DNA of 64,000 bases, taken from assembly GCA_902628375.1 (NCBI GenBank), contig CACOMS010000002.1, positions 21,403-85,402 on the forward strand, read 5' to 3'. This document shows, piece after piece, positions 1-10,606 of the stretch (positions are counted from its first letter, which is position 1; every line of letters starts with the position of its first letter). The DNA is from an uncultured SAR86 cluster bacterium. GTDB lineage: Bacteria; Pseudomonadota; Gammaproteobacteria; Magnimaribacterales; Magnimaribacteraceae. Under the pieces are notes generated by a model, which was not told where the DNA came from, ran no database searches, and saw only the letters and a program-made list of their open reading frames with translations. Made by a program: the position numbers and the translations under genes.

Positions 1-459
1 GCGGGATTAAAGCCTGCCATGGATCCAGGAATCTCTGTCTCTAGGGTTGGTGGTGCAGCACAAGTACCTGTTATTAAAAAACTTGGAGGTGGAATAAAAA
101 CCGCACTGGCTCAGTACAGAGAATTGGAGGCATTTGCGCAATTTGCTTCTGATTTAGACGAAGCATCAAAAAACCAGTTGGATCATGGAGTGAGGGTAAC
201 TGAACTAACAAAGCAAGATCAGTATTCACCAATGACGGTTGCAGAGATGGGCCTAGTTCTCTACGCGGCCAACGAAGGTTATCTGGCTGATATAGAAGTA
301 GAAAAGATTAAAGACTTTGAAAAATCTCTTATTTCTTACATGAACTCAGAATACAAAGATCTCATGGACTCTGTGTCTGAAACTGGAGATTACAACGACG
401 ACATCGCCGCAAGCTTTAAAGAAGGATTAGACAAGTTTATTTCAACTCAAACTTGGTAA
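1..459 (+). CDS. atpA: F0F1 ATP synthase subunit alpha, C-terminal part (5' truncated by window)
   Basis: Frame open to base 1 ([21 protein letters not shown]), typical AtpA C-terminus, followed by atpG-atpD-atpC. Confidence 0.97.
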   Translation, partial: AGLKPAMDPGISVSRVGGAAQVPVIKKLGGGIKTALAQYRELEAFAQFASDLDEASKNQLDHGVRVTELTKQDQYSPMTVAEMGLVLYAANEGYLADIEVEKIKDFEKSLISYMNSEYKDLMDSVSETGDYNDDIAASFKEGLDKFISTQTW

Positions 460-465
460 GTTTTT

Positions 466-2725
<2,260 letters not shown>

Positions 2726-2727
2726 TA

Positions 2728-3141
2728 ATGGCATCAATTACTTGTAACATAGTCAGCCCAGAAGGCGAGCTTTTCTCAGGAGAAGTAGAGCAACTGACAG
2801 CAGAAGGTGGCGAGGGAGAGATAGCAATAACTCCAAGACACGCACCTCTGCTTACAAGTTTAAAGCCTGGCCCAGTCAAACTAACCCTAGAAGGCGGGGA
2901 AGAGGAGGTCTTTTTTGCCTCCGGTGGTTTTCTAGAAGTTCAACCCGGAGAAATAACCCTTTTAACTGATGTTGCAGAAAGAGCTGATGGCATAGACGAG
3001 GCAGCGGCAGAAAGAGCAAAAGAGCTGGCAGAAAGGGAATTAGAGGACCAAAAATCAGACCTAGATTACTCCTTGGCAGCCGCACAATTAGCAGAAGCTG
3101 CCGCCAGATTAAAGGCCCTCCAGAAGCTTAGAAAAAAATAA
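2728..3141 (+). CDS. atpC: F0F1 ATP synthase subunit epsilon
   Basis: ITPRHAPLLTSLKPG motif; follows atpD. Confidence 0.96.
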   Translation: MASITCNIVSPEGELFSGEVEQLTAEGGEGEIAITPRHAPLLTSLKPGPVKLTLEGGEEEVFFASGGFLEVQPGEITLLTDVAERADGIDEAAAERAKELAERELEDQKSDLDYSLAAAQLAEAAARLKALQKLRKK

Positions 3142-3195
3142 GCTTAAAACTAAATATTTGCTCGATAAGAGCTTTTGATATAAAAAAGAACCATC

Positions 3196-4551
3196 ATGAA
3201 GGTAGATTTTGTAGTTTTAGCAGCAGGCAAGGGAAAGCGCATGGGGCAAGGAGACTTGCCCAAAGTTCTTTTGCCCCTGGCGGGCAGACCTATTGCCCAA
3301 CATTTACTTGATACTGTCTCATCAATGAAAGAGTCCGCCGTAAGAATGGTGGTGGGCTATAAAGCTTCTCAAGTCAGGTCATCTCTTAAAGTTAAAAGAA
3401 ACACAAAATGGGCAACGCAAAAAAATCAATTAGGCACCGCACATGCCGTCAAACAAGCGGTTCCTTATCTTCGAAAGGGGTCAGTGGCTGTAATTTTATA
3501 TGGAGATGTTCCGCTGGTTTCTCTAAAGACCCTCAAAAGCCTGATTAGAGTAACCACACCTAAATCAATAGGAGTTTTAACTTTTCAAACAGAAAATCCA
3601 AAGGGTTATGGAAGGATTATCCGTGGAGACGATAAAAATATTGCGGCTATTGTGGAAGAAAAAGATGCATCTTTAGCGGAAAAGGCAATAACAGAGGTAA
3701 ACTCAGGAATAATCTCGGTTCAGTCTTCCATCCTGGGACCTCTTTTGGACAAAATAAACAACAAAAATGCTGCCAAAGAATATTATTTAACAGACATAGT
3801 TTCTGTGGCTACTAAAGAAGGTATATCAGCAATCCCCCTGAGATTAGATAACGCTAATGAGCTTCTGGGGGCCAACACACCACTAGAACTTCATAATTTA
3901 GAAAGGATATACCAAGAAAGCCAAGCCAATAAATTGATCGAAGGGGGCGTTAATGTTGCTGATGCTAGTCGAATAGATATAAGGGGCGCCCTAATGGCCG
4001 GAAAAGGCTCTTTCATTGACATAAACAATATTTTTGAAGGCGATGTTGAGATTGGAAAGGCCGTAAAGATAGGCCCAAACTGTTTTATAAAAAATTCTAA
4101 GATAATGGAAGGAGCGGTAATTAAACCAAACACCGTTATTGAAGACTCTATAGTAGGCCCAAATAGCAAAGTCGGCCCTTTTGCTCGAATCAGAGGAGGA
4201 ACCAAATTAGATGCATCTAGTGAATTAGGGAACTTTGTGGAGGCCAACAGGTCCCAAGTAGGCGCACTTACAAAAGCGAAGCATCTAGCGTATTTAGGCG
4301 ATACAACCACAGGAGCATCGGTCAATATAGGTGCCGGTACAATAACTTGTAATTATGATGGAAAAAATAAGAATAAAACCAAAATCGAAGATGGAGTTTT
4401 TGTGGGGTCTAATACCTCTATAGTAGCCCCTATAACCCTGTCAGAAGGATCATATACGGGCGCTGGTTCTGTGATAACTAAAAATGTTCCTAAACATAGC
4501 CTGGCCATAGGAAGAGCAAAGCAAAGCAATATTAAAAGGAAGAAAAATTAA
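3196..4551 (+). CDS. glmU: Bifunctional UDP-N-acetylglucosamine pyrophosphorylase / glucosamine-1-phosphate N-acetyltransferase
   Basis: VLAAGKGKRMGQGDLPKVL nucleotidyltransferase motif plus C-terminal hexapeptide repeats. Confidence 0.97.
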   Translation: MKVDFVVLAAGKGKRMGQGDLPKVLLPLAGRPIAQHLLDTVSSMKESAVRMVVGYKASQVRSSLKVKRNTKWATQKNQLGTAHAVKQAVPYLRKGSVAVILYGDVPLVSLKTLKSLIRVTTPKSIGVLTFQTENPKGYGRIIRGDDKNIAAIVEEKDASLAEKAITEVNSGIISVQSSILGPLLDKINNKNAAKEYYLTDIVSVATKEGISAIPLRLDNANELLGANTPLELHNLERIYQESQANKLIEGGVNVADASRIDIRGALMAGKGSFIDINNIFEGDVEIGKAVKIGPNCFIKNSKIMEGAVIKPNTVIEDSIVGPNSKVGPFARIRGGTKLDASSELGNFVEANRSQVGALTKAKHLAYLGDTTTGASVNIGAGTITCNYDGKNKNKTKIEDGVFVGSNTSIVAPITLSEGSYTGAGSVITKNVPKHSLAIGRAKQSNIKRKKN

Positions 4552-6386
4552 TGTGCGGAATAATTGGAGCAGCCACTAAGGAGCCCTTAGCAGACAAGTT
4601 GATTCAGGGTCTGTTCAGACAAGAATACAGAGGGTATGACTCTTCTGGCTTAGCTGTTTTTTCTGAGGATTCCAATCAAATAGATTTAATAAAAAAAGCA
4701 GGAAAGGTTTCTGAATTAAAAGCTGCTTTACAAGATTACCCCCTAAGCGGCGACACAGGAATAGCTCATACGCGCTGGGCAACACATGGACTTCCTGAAG
4801 AGAAGAACGCACATCCACACCACTCTAATCAAGAGGTATATGCCGTACATAACGGCATAATAGAGAACTACAAGGAAATAAAAACCACTCTTTTGGCCTT
4901 GGGATATAAATTTACCTCTGAAACAGACTCAGAAGTTATTGGCCATTTAATCCATGCGAAGCTACAACAAGGTAACTTAGATCTGATTTCAGCAGTACAA
5001 GAAGCAATAAAAGACCTAAAGGGCGCTTTTGCTTTGGGCGTAATTCATAAAGATGAACCCCAGGTTGTTGTATCTGCTAGAAAAGGAAGTCCGCTTGTAT
5101 TGGGAAAGAGCAATGATGCAAACTACATTGCGTCTGACCAATTAGCGCTTTCTGACTTTGTTGAAGAATATATTTTTTTAGAAGAAGGAGATACTTCGAG
5201 AATAACCCCAAATGACATAAGAATATGGAATGAGGAAGGAACGGAAGTAAATAGACCTGTTGTTGTTGCTAAATCTACTGAAGGGCTGGTTGATAAAGGC
5301 GACTACAGACATTTCATGCAAAAAGAGATCCAAGAGCAACCAGTAAAAATAAGCGAGCTTATGATGGGACATCTTACAAAAGAAGGCGTGAGTGCAAATA
5401 TATTTGGCCCAACTGCGCCAGAGGTATTTTCTAAGGTAAACCATGTCCAGATAGTTGCTTGTGGAACAAGCTATCATGCTGGGCTAGTTGCCAAGTATTG
5501 GATGGAAGGCATAGCAGGAATTTCTTGTAGTGTAGATGTTGCTAGTGAGTTTAGATACAGAAATGTTGTAGTCAAAGAAGGGACTCTTTTTGTCACTCTA
5601 TCTCAATCAGGCGAAACCGCAGACACACTGGCCTGCTTAAGAGATCTAGGTGATTCTGGATACATTTCTAGCTTGGCCATATGCAATGTGCCCACTAGTT
5701 CACTGGTAAGAGAATCAGATTTAGTTTTTTTAACTCGAGCGGGGCCTGAAATAGGCGTGGCCTCAACCAAGGCATTCACCACACAGCTTTTAAGCTTGTT
5801 GATGTTAACTCTGGTCCTAGGAAGAGAGCACGGATTATCTCAGGCAGCAGAGAATTCTATTAATAACTCTTTAAGAGACCTGCCAAGATTACTCGAGGAA
5901 GTGATGGCTTTAGAGCCCGAGATAATTAAGATGGCCGAAGATTTTGATGACAAAGAACATGCATTATTTTTGGGTAGAGGAATCCACTATCCAATAGCCA
6001 TGGAAGGAGCACTAAAGCTAAAGGAAATATCTTACATTCACGCTGAAGCTTATCCGGCAGGTGAACTAAAGCATGGACCTTTAGCTCTAGTAGATGAAAG
6101 TATGCCGGTTGTAGCAGTAGCACCAAATGACGACTTGCTGGAAAAGCTTCACTCAAACCTAGAAGAAGTAAAGGCTAGAGGGGGAAAGCTCTATGTATTT
6201 GGACACACTGATGCCTATCATCAAGGCTTTGCAGAAAAGTTTATTGAGCTTCCAGAGGTCCCAGAATTAATAGCACCTTTAATTTATACCATTCCTCTTC
6301 AGATGCTTTCCTACCATGTAGCAATCCTTAAGGGTACGGATATTGATCAGCCTAGAAATCTAGCTAAGTCAGTAACGGTGGAGTAG
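4551..6386 (+). CDS. glmS: Glutamine--fructose-6-phosphate aminotransferase (isomerizing)
   Basis: MCGIIGA N-terminus, two SIS domains, C-terminal LAKSVTVE; adjacent to glmU. Confidence 0.98.
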   Translation: MCGIIGAATKEPLADKLIQGLFRQEYRGYDSSGLAVFSEDSNQIDLIKKAGKVSELKAALQDYPLSGDTGIAHTRWATHGLPEEKNAHPHHSNQEVYAVHNGIIENYKEIKTTLLALGYKFTSETDSEVIGHLIHAKLQQGNLDLISAVQEAIKDLKGAFALGVIHKDEPQVVVSARKGSPLVLGKSNDANYIASDQLALSDFVEEYIFLEEGDTSRITPNDIRIWNEEGTEVNRPVVVAKSTEGLVDKGDYRHFMQKEIQEQPVKISELMMGHLTKEGVSANIFGPTAPEVFSKVNHVQIVACGTSYHAGLVAKYWMEGIAGISCSVDVASEFRYRNVVVKEGTLFVTLSQSGETADTLACLRDLGDSGYISSLAICNVPTSSLVRESDLVFLTRAGPEIGVASTKAFTTQLLSLLMLTLVLGREHGLSQAAENSINNSLRDLPRLLEEVMALEPEIIKMAEDFDDKEHALFLGRGIHYPIAMEGALKLKEISYIHAEAYPAGELKHGPLALVDESMPVVAVAPNDDLLEKLHSNLEEVKARGGKLYVFGHTDAYHQGFAEKFIELPEVPELIAPLIYTIPLQMLSYHVAILKGTDIDQPRNLAKSVTVE

Positions 6387-6405
6387 AAGGAAACAGTGAT
6401 TTAAT

Positions 6406-6855
6406 GTGAATAAGATAAAACAAATTTATAAATTATCTTCAGTATTATTTTTTATATCTTTTTCCATTCACGCAAAAGAATTTCAAATCTATGGCGGAAG
6501 CGGACATGATGTTTTTCTGGGTTGCATAGGATGTAGTGAATATAGTTCAGACTCAATTTGTAATGGGTATGGCACTTATGGCAATGAATATTCTGCACAA
6601 GGAATGTTTAACGAGTATGCTGGATTTGGCAATGAATACTCCAGCAATAGTCCATGGAATGAGTATTCCTCTAGCAATGATGTCCCTGTTTTGGTAGATA
6701 AAGAAGGAAACTTCTATGGATATTTCACTATAAATAAATACAGGTCAAACGCAGTAGATTTTGCAGGAGAAATGTATAAATGGTTTGAAAAGCATGATGG
6801 CGATATAGAGAAAGTAAGAAGAGAATTATGTAGTTTCTTTGGTCAAGGATATTAA
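6406..6855 (+). CDS. Secreted small protein with degenerate NEYS/GNEYS repeats
   Basis: GTG start, signal-peptide-like N-terminus, repeated (G/S)NEYSS-type motif. Confidence 0.7.
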   Translation: MNKIKQIYKLSSVLFFISFSIHAKEFQIYGGSGHDVFLGCIGCSEYSSDSICNGYGTYGNEYSAQGMFNEYAGFGNEYSSNSPWNEYSSSNDVPVLVDKEGNFYGYFTINKYRSNAVDFAGEMYKWFEKHDGDIEKVRRELCSFFGQGY

Positions 6856-6959
6856 TGAAATGGAAGACAAATTTGTCAAATTCTACAAAAGTTTTCATAA
6901 AGCATTTCATGGCAAAAAATCAAATCACTGTTTTGTTCAAGTCAGTCACTGCGGAATAA

Positions 6960-7478
6960 ATGGATAAAAAATACAAAAAATTATTTCAAACTGTATGTGA
7001 AGCGCGAATTGATGCGCCCAAGGAAGCATTTAATCTTCATGACTGGGTTTTTACTCTATCAGATAAAGATTATCAATCCACAGCACGTGGGCATATTGGC
7101 GCCGGATCGAGCATTCATACTGATGGAACACAAACTTCTGTCAATGTGGAAAGTGTAGGAGGAGGTTTATTGGTTCAACACTATGTTGCAGAAGTTAAAG
7201 AACCTGATCACGTTAAGATGGTATCGCTTACTGATCTTTATTTAGCGCCCTTTATAAGAATTGTTATTAAGGTTACATGGGAAATGCGTCTAATTGCTGT
7301 TTCTGACAATGAATGTAAATTCCAAAATACTGTATTGGTAGAACACCCTAATTTCATTATGAAAATTTTCTCTGCTCTAGCATTAACCGGTTATTTTGTG
7401 CGAAAACATAATGAAGAAGAAACTCCATTGTTTGCTCAAAACTTATATAAAAGAACATTTGAAGGAAATAAAGGTTAA
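6960..7478 (+). CDS. Hypothetical protein, possibly SRPBCC-like
   Basis: 172-aa ORF; stop directly followed by a truncated F2-type end and a core palindrome. Confidence 0.6.
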   Translation: MDKKYKKLFQTVCEARIDAPKEAFNLHDWVFTLSDKDYQSTARGHIGAGSSIHTDGTQTSVNVESVGGGLLVQHYVAEVKEPDHVKMVSLTDLYLAPFIRIVIKVTWEMRLIAVSDNECKFQNTVLVEHPNFIMKIFSALALTGYFVRKHNEEETPLFAQNLYKRTFEGNKG

Positions 7479-7490
7479 GGGTCGGGTTAA
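7479..7490 (+). repeat. Remnant of F2-type right end (GGGTCGGGTTAA)
   Basis: Matches the tip of F2 (GGTTGGGTTAAGAAC) and directly precedes core c1. Confidence 0.5.
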
Positions 7491-7493
7491 TTC

Positions 7494-7513
7494 CACTCTG
7501 TTACAGTGGAGTA
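7494..7513 (+). repeat. Core palindrome c1 (cactctgttacagtggagta)
   Basis: Shared ~20-bp core, CCACT..AGTGG hairpin, also at 9125, 9710, 13100, 15013, 16028. Confidence 0.75.
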
Positions 7514-7713
7514 GTCTTAACCCACCCTTTGTTTTCACCCCACATTCTGCGGGGGTTTTAAAAACCTCTAAAATTTAACCCCGGTAAAAGTTACCTTAAA
7601 AATTTCACCTATTTTTTCGTGTTAGCGGAAGTTATGAGGGATTAATAAGACTTGTTGCGGTCCCTTATGCGGGTTTATGGGACATTCATAAGAAGTTATG
7701 GCAGAATATTTTT
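7514..7713 (+). repeat. F1 left-end element, copy 1 (200 bp)
   Basis: High identity by eye to copies at 9729, 10407 and 15032; ends exactly at the GTG of the downstream gene. Confidence 0.95.
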
Positions 7714-9012
7714 GTGTATAAACTTTTTCCTATCTTATTTTTATTAATTCTTACCTCTTGTTCGAAACCCGAAATACCATCACACCGACTCATCGAGAAT
7801 GGTGGAATATTTTATGAGCGAGACTCTAACGAACCATTTACTGGTTCATCTGTTAACCATATCGATACTAAGTTATTTTCTAAAACTTATCTTGAGAATG
7901 GAATAATCGTAAAAAAAGAAACTTTTCATCCTAACGGGAAACTCCACACCGTTGAAAATTTTAATGAAGGAGAAGAGGGTAGTAAGGTTCAAGTTTTTGA
8001 CGAAGAAGGAACGGACATTTCAGACGAAACTTACCTAACTTACTGGGGAAATGGGTTAGTTAAGGTTAGGGGTCATTATATAAATGGTAAAAGAGACGGT
8101 CTCTGGGAAGAATTTGATTCAATGGGTAATTCTGTTAGAAGAAACCACTGGAGAGATAATAAATTGTTACCCATAATCGATTTCGAAAAAATACAGTTAA
8201 GAGAAAATATACCTTTTTTAGCAAACTCAAGAGAACCCTTTTCAGGAATTATTAGATTTAAAGAGTCCCCATATAAAGGAGTTAGACTTCAAGAATTTAA
8301 AGATGGAAAACCTGAAGGGTTTGTAGAATGGAGACATGAAGAAGAAAAAGGTGGACACATAGCATATTATGCTAGTTATACAAAAGGTCCTTCCTATAAC
8401 TTTGAAACAAAATATATTGAAGGAACGAAACCATATTACAAAGAGGGACTTTTCTATCATTGGTTCGATGAAAATGGAAACAAACAAGTAGAAGGTAGTG
8501 TTCAAGACGGACTTCAACTATATACAAGGTACCATGAAAGTGGAGCAATAAAAGGCAAGGGACAAAGCAGGTTTTATCCTGAAGATGGTTGGTATGAGGA
8601 TGGAGTACAAATTGTATATTATGAAAACGGTCAACTTAGGTCAGAAGAACTTTATGATAAGGGAGTTCCGGTTTCAGGAAAGAAGTTTAGTGATTCAGGA
8701 ATGGATATCTCAAACGGCGAAGGTCTTGGTTATGAAGATACAAGTTATTACCCACAACAAGGTTATTACTTAAATGGTTTAAGAGATGGAAAATGGGAAG
8801 ATGAAAGAGGGGCATTTAATACTTATCAAAAGGGAATATTAGAGGGTCCTTCAGTATATAAAACGGATTCTGAATGTACTTGGATGGTTGGATCATACAA
8901 AAAGGGACTGAGGGAAGGTGAATGGATAGAGTACACTTATGGAAATTGTATGGAAGATGGTGACCCGAGTGAATTGACTTACTTCGAGAATGGGGAGGAG
9001 GTTGAGAGATAA
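7714..9012 (+). CDS. MORN-variant / YwqK-family lipoprotein
   Basis: Lipobox FLLILTSCSK; repeated NGxxxxxGxWxxF/Y-type MORN-like motifs; GTG start. Confidence 0.8.
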   Translation: MYKLFPILFLLILTSCSKPEIPSHRLIENGGIFYERDSNEPFTGSSVNHIDTKLFSKTYLENGIIVKKETFHPNGKLHTVENFNEGEEGSKVQVFDEEGTDISDETYLTYWGNGLVKVRGHYINGKRDGLWEEFDSMGNSVRRNHWRDNKLLPIIDFEKIQLRENIPFLANSREPFSGIIRFKESPYKGVRLQEFKDGKPEGFVEWRHEEEKGGHIAYYASYTKGPSYNFETKYIEGTKPYYKEGLFYHWFDENGNKQVEGSVQDGLQLYTRYHESGAIKGKGQSRFYPEDGWYEDGVQIVYYENGQLRSEELYDKGVPVSGKKFSDSGMDISNGEGLGYEDTSYYPQQGYYLNGLRDGKWEDERGAFNTYQKGILEGPSVYKTDSECTWMVGSYKKGLREGEWIEYTYGNCMEDGDPSELTYFENGEEVER

Positions 9013-9058
9013 AAAAGAGCAACTCTAGACAGTTCATAGAAAGCAAACAAGTGATTCA

Positions 9059-9124
9059 TGCAACCAAACCCCAACTCCTTCAAACACCGCAGAAATAGTG
9101 AAGAATTATGGGTGGGGTAAGAAC
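9059..9124 (+). repeat. F2 right-end element, copy A
   Basis: caccgcagaaatagtgaagaattatgggtggggtaagaac, shared with 13035 and 15963. Confidence 0.9.
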
Positions 9125-9142
9125 AATCCGTTACCGTCGAAT
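9125..9142 (+). repeat. Core palindrome c2 (aatccgttaccgtcgaat)
   Basis: Degenerate copy of core directly after F2 copy A. Confidence 0.6.
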
Positions 9143-9695
9143 GAAAAAGCAACTTCTTATAACTTTTTCAATATGTTTTTCATTTTTAGTAAATGCTCAA
9201 GAATCATTGCTAGGCATAAATTCAAGTGACGACGAATTTAAAAGAAGTACGTGGATCACAACAAAAAGGTTGTACGCAAACGAATACTATCAAGATGCGA
9301 ATGTCTGGTTATTTTTTGGAATAAGTCATTTTTGGAAAGAAGAAGGAATAGAAGACGATTTATATGTGTTCTCTGTTCAGGGCAACGTTGCTTTCGCAAA
9401 CGCAAATGAATCTCAAATTTATTTCTACGATAACAATTCAAACCGTTTTGAGTTTGCTGAGGCATATATGAGCGAGTATCAACGAGGCGATACACCATAT
9501 GGTTACAGGATGGGTATAGGTTGTGGAAAAAATTTTAAATATAACTGTATGAATTATTTCAAAACAATGGAAGACAAAGAACTAGTTTGGAGATTTTATA
9601 ATGGCAGCAGAAAAATTGCAGACATTGAAATACCAAAGTCATTTCGATCTGCTTTTATTGCGTATTTTGATGAAGTTCAAAAAACATACAAATGA
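9141..9695 (+). CDS. Secreted hypothetical protein
   Basis: Signal peptide from ATG 9141 (MKKQLLITFSICFSFLVNA); the tracked start at 9108 lies inside F2 and is probably wrong. Confidence 0.7.
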   Translation: MKKQLLITFSICFSFLVNAQESLLGINSSDDEFKRSTWITTKRLYANEYYQDANVWLFFGISHFWKEEGIEDDLYVFSVQGNVAFANANESQIYFYDNNSNRFEFAEAYMSEYQRGDTPYGYRMGIGCGKNFKYNCMNYFKTMEDKELVWRFYNGSRKIADIEIPKSFRSAFIAYFDEVQKTYK

Positions 9696-9709
9696 ACCTT
9701 GCTACGACA

Positions 9710-9728
9710 ACTCCGTTACAGTGGAGTA
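9710..9728 (+). repeat. Core palindrome c3 (actccgttacagtggagta)
   Basis: ACTCC..GGAGT inverted arms; directly before F1 copy 2. Confidence 0.75.
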
Positions 9729-9927
9729 GTCTTAACCCACCCCTTATTTTTACCCCACATTCTGCGAGGGTTTTCAGTCCCTTTAAAATTTAACCCCGGT
9801 AAAAACTACCTTAAAAATTTCACCTTTTTTTCTTGTTAGCAGAAGTCATAAGGGGTTGATATGATTTGTTGCGGTCCCTTACGTGTGTTCATGGGACAAT
9901 TAAATTGAATTGTGGCAGAATATTTTT
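9729..9927 (+). repeat. F1 left-end element, copy 2 (199 bp)
   Basis: High identity by eye to copy 1; ends at ATG of downstream lipoprotein gene. Confidence 0.95.
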
Positions 9928-10407
9928 ATGAAAAAGTTGTTGATATTAATTTTTGTTTTAATTTTGAGTTCTTGTTCTCAAGAATTTAATGAGCAAGAAT
10001 TTAATGGGAATGAGATTGTTAAAAAGGATGGTCTTGTTTGGCACTATTCATCCACTGAACCTCTTACTGGGAAAGTTGTGTCGTTCCACGAAAACGGTCA
10101 AATAAAGGAGGTAGGAAACTACATAAACGGAGAAAAAGACGGTCTCCATGAGGTTTTCCACGAAAACAGTAAATTACATAGAAGAGGAAACTACATAAAC
10201 GGAGAAAAAGACGGTCTCCATGAGGAGTACCGGGAAGACGGCATGAGACAGTACATGTTTCACTGGAAAAACGGAGAATTGGACGGCCGCCAGGAGTACT
10301 TCGACCAATGGGGAGATCTCCGTCTTAGGGAAACTTGCGAGGACGGAGTTTGTGTTAGATCGGAAGACCAAAGGGGATATGTAGGGGATAGGAGATATAG
10401 GGAGTAG
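9928..10407 (+). CDS. MORN-repeat / YwqK-family lipoprotein
   Basis: MKKLLILIFVLILSSCSQ lipobox; three NYINGEKDGLHE-type repeats; the tracked start at 9910 is inside F1. Confidence 0.8.
   Translation: MKKLLILIFVLILSSCSQEFNEQEFNGNEIVKKDGLVWHYSSTEPLTGKVVSFHENGQIKEVGNYINGEKDGLHEVFHENSKLHRRGNYINGEKDGLHEEYREDGMRQYMFHWKNGELDGRQEYFDQWGDLRLRETCEDGVCVRSEDQRGYVGDRRYRE
10113..10224 (+). repeat. Internal 72-bp tandem duplication in MORN gene
   Basis: aggaaactacataaacggagaaaaagacggtctccatgagg at 10113 and again at 10185 (period 72 bp = 24 aa). Confidence 0.9.
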
Positions 10408-10606
10408 TCTTAACCCACCCTTTATTTTTACCCCACATTCTGCGGGGGTTTTAAAAACCTCTAAAATTTAACCCCGGTAAAAGTTACCTTAAAAATTTCA
10501 CCTATTTTTTCGTGTTAGCGGAAGTTATAAGGGGTTGATATGACTCGTTGCGGTCCCTTATGTGTATCAATAGGACATTTACAAGGAGTTATGGCAGAAT
10601 ATTTTG
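10407..10606 (+). repeat. F1 left-end element, copy 3 (200 bp), preceded only by a truncated core (ggagta)
   Basis: High identity by eye to copies 1, 2 and 4; ends at ATG of HNH gene; the residual core supplies the TAG stop of the upstream gene. Confidence 0.95.

Noticed and set aside
9108-9140. ORF starts inside repeats (9108 and 9910) and inside dctQ (54681)
   Set aside because: Downstream starts give proper signal peptides or conserved N-termini (9141, 9928, 54846), so the upstream starts were not used.
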